In this document: positions 63,092 through 64,000 of the stretch, one piece after another
How positions within the stretch are numbered: position 1 is the stretch's first letter
Layout: each line of letters opens with the position of its first letter
Source of the DNA: Candidatus Poribacteria bacterium
GTDB lineage: Bacteria; Poribacteria; WGA-4E; GCA-2687025
DNA length: 64,000 nucleotides
NCBI GenBank assembly: GCA_028818695.1
Contig: JAPPNK010000018.1
Span: 62,001-126,000 of the forward strand
Reading direction: 5' to 3'
Position numbers and translations under genes: made by a program
Notes under the pieces: model-generated
The model's input: the letters and a program-made list of their open reading frames with translations, nothing else
What the model was told of the DNA's origin: nothing
The model's database searches: none

Positions 63092-63781
63092 ATGAAACGA
63101 AGAACAGCGGTTGCGTTGTTTGCGCTGGCGGCGATAGCGGCTCCGCAGCTTTATGCAGACGAGCGCCCGCCGATGGACTATTACAACATTCTCTCCGAGA
63201 AAAATCTGTTCCGAAAGCTGGGCTGGAGGCCGCCCGACAACCGCCCGCGCTACAATTTGGTCATGACAGCAATAGCAGAAGAAGAGGTTGAGCTCAGCGA
63301 TGAAGAGGTTGAGCTCAGCGAAGAAGAGCAGTTTCTGCTGACGCTCTACGGGGAAGAACCGGAAATGCCGCCCGCTGAGTTTGAAGCGGCGCCGCGCAAG
63401 AGCTACGCCATGATCCAGCGGCAAGGCGGCTCCCTTCATACGGTGGAAGAAGGCGGCGAGTTTGAAGGCATGACGCTGACCTTCATCGGCGAGGGGCAGG
63501 TCACCATCGTCAACGGCGGGGGTGAAGAGACCAACTTGCGGCTTCCGACCGCCTCCGGCGCCAGCGGCGGCAGTTCTGGCAGCAGCGGCAGCTCGCGCAG
63601 CCGAGCGCAAGTCTCCTCCGGTCCCAGCGAGAGAAGCGGCCGCGGCGGATACCCAGAGGGCATGCCTGCCGATATGCGCGAGCGGATGGAGCGGCTGCGC
63701 AACGCCAGCCCCGAAGAGCGCGCCGAAATCATTCGGGAATTCCGCGGCGGCCGCGGCGGTCGAAGAGGCGGCAGAGATTGA
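63092..63781 (+). CDS. GspC/PilP-like periplasmic protein
   Basis: 229 residues from the ATG at 63092 with AAGGAG; a longer frame to 62975 lies inside the previous gene. Signal peptide (about 4-21). NILSEKNLFRKLGW resembles the GspC HR domain, followed by a duplicated EEVELSDEEVELSEEE, a beta strand pair (YAMIQRQGGSLHTVEEGGEF, MTLTFIGEGQVTIVNGG) and a Gly/Arg/Ser-rich tail. Links the inner-membrane platform to the secretin. Confidence 0.8.
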   Translation: MKRRTAVALFALAAIAAPQLYADERPPMDYYNILSEKNLFRKLGWRPPDNRPRYNLVMTAIAEEEVELSDEEVELSEEEQFLLTLYGEEPEMPPAEFEAAPRKSYAMIQRQGGSLHTVEEGGEFEGMTLTFIGEGQVTIVNGGGEETNLRLPTASGASGGSSGSSGSSRSRAQVSSGPSERSGRGGYPEGMPADMRERMERLRNASPEERAEIIREFRGGRGGRRGGRD

Positions 63782-63895
63782 AAAAACGCGGTTTGATTAA
63801 ACCTAAAAGCCTGTTTTGGCATCTAATACGCTGGAGCGTAAAACGCATGTTGCCAGCGGCGCCATCAGAAAGTTGAAAACGTGAAACCATTGAGG

Positions 63896-64000
63896 ATGCG
63901 CATGTTCACCCGTAGTTATCGCCGCCTGATCGTATTTGCCGTCGTGTGCTTTGCGGCGCTTCCCGCCGTCTTGAACGCCCAGCAATCGGGCATGCAGGTC
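63896..64000 (+). CDS. exported protein, probable secretin GspD (start only)
   Basis: The first 35 codons are in the window and the gene runs off the edge. MRMFTRSYRRLIVFAVVCFAALPAVLNAQ is a signal peptide. A GTG at 63881 is in frame. Position at the end of the type II operon, where D has not yet appeared, makes the outer-membrane secretin the expected gene; the visible sequence shows only the signal peptide. Confidence 0.6.
   Translation, partial: MRMFTRSYRRLIVFAVVCFAALPAVLNAQQSGMQV

Overview
The window is about 60% GC, densely coded and predominantly chromosomal in character. It suggests an uncultivated, diderm (Gram-negative-type) bacterium. A complete type II secretion cluster implies an outer membrane, lipoprotein-type signal peptides are present, and MqnC points to menaquinone made by the futalosine route. 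Family content (ASPIC/UnbV FG-GAP protein, multihaem cytochrome fused to TPRs, Tm-1-like UPF0261, DUF2088 LarA-like, PIG-L, UPF0173, DUF4139) resembles candidate phyla such as Hydrogenedentota, Sumerlaeota or Poribacteria. This is an impression from gene content; the sequence alone does not fix the taxon. No phage, plasmid, transposase or CRISPR genes were seen.

Layout. 1-11910 (minus strand) is one long gene series read from 11910 downward: a membrane coiled-coil protein with 17-residue repeats, Hen1, Pnkp, a MoxR ATPase, a BatA/vWA membrane protein, an ASPIC/UnbV FG-GAP protein, then two tandem paralogous membrane-anchored proteins (the last cut by the window edge). Pnkp plus Hen1 is the bacterial RNA-repair pair (end healing, sealing and 3'-terminal 2'-O-methylation). 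Its position inside a MoxR/vWA series is the most striking system here. 12301-19181 holds an orphan membrane-anchored protein, YjbQ, a polytopic membrane protein with MqnC, an MFS transporter broken at an A9 run, and a TPR protein. 19357-26064 (plus) holds ribosomal protein S1, MetK, AhcY, a small membrane protein, a PfkB kinase and a PHP-domain protein: an S-adenosylmethionine cycle module.

26078-43908 is mostly minus-strand housekeeping and envelope genes (DciA, CDP-alcohol phosphatidyltransferase, TIM-barrel epimerase, DUF2088 protein, tRNA-Arg(TCT), WD40 protein, then TyrS, GT2, UPF0261, dolichol-kinase-like, Fn3 lipoprotein, DUF3108). A plus-strand island holds a pentahaem cytochrome-TPR protein, a PIG-L deacetylase and a UPF0173 hydrolase. 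44166-52081 is a fast-evolving island: two DUF4139 paralogues, three CPBP intramembrane protease genes plus a dead fourth copy, a frameshifted secreted protein, and a paralogue of the orphan protein at 12301 preceded by a matching promoter region. 52173-64000 is a type II secretion operon in the order E-F-G-H-I-J-K-L(PilM/PilN-like)-M-C-(start of D).

Two families of short non-coding repeats with imperfect terminal inverted repeats (MITE-like) occupy several intergenic gaps. Two genes are interrupted at homopolymers (A9 in the MFS gene, C8 after a signal peptide), which may be phase variation, decay or assembly error. Apparent promoters have TTGACA/TTGCGC -35 boxes, 17-18 bp spacers and -10 boxes such as TAAACT, TATACT, TATGTT or TATCTT.
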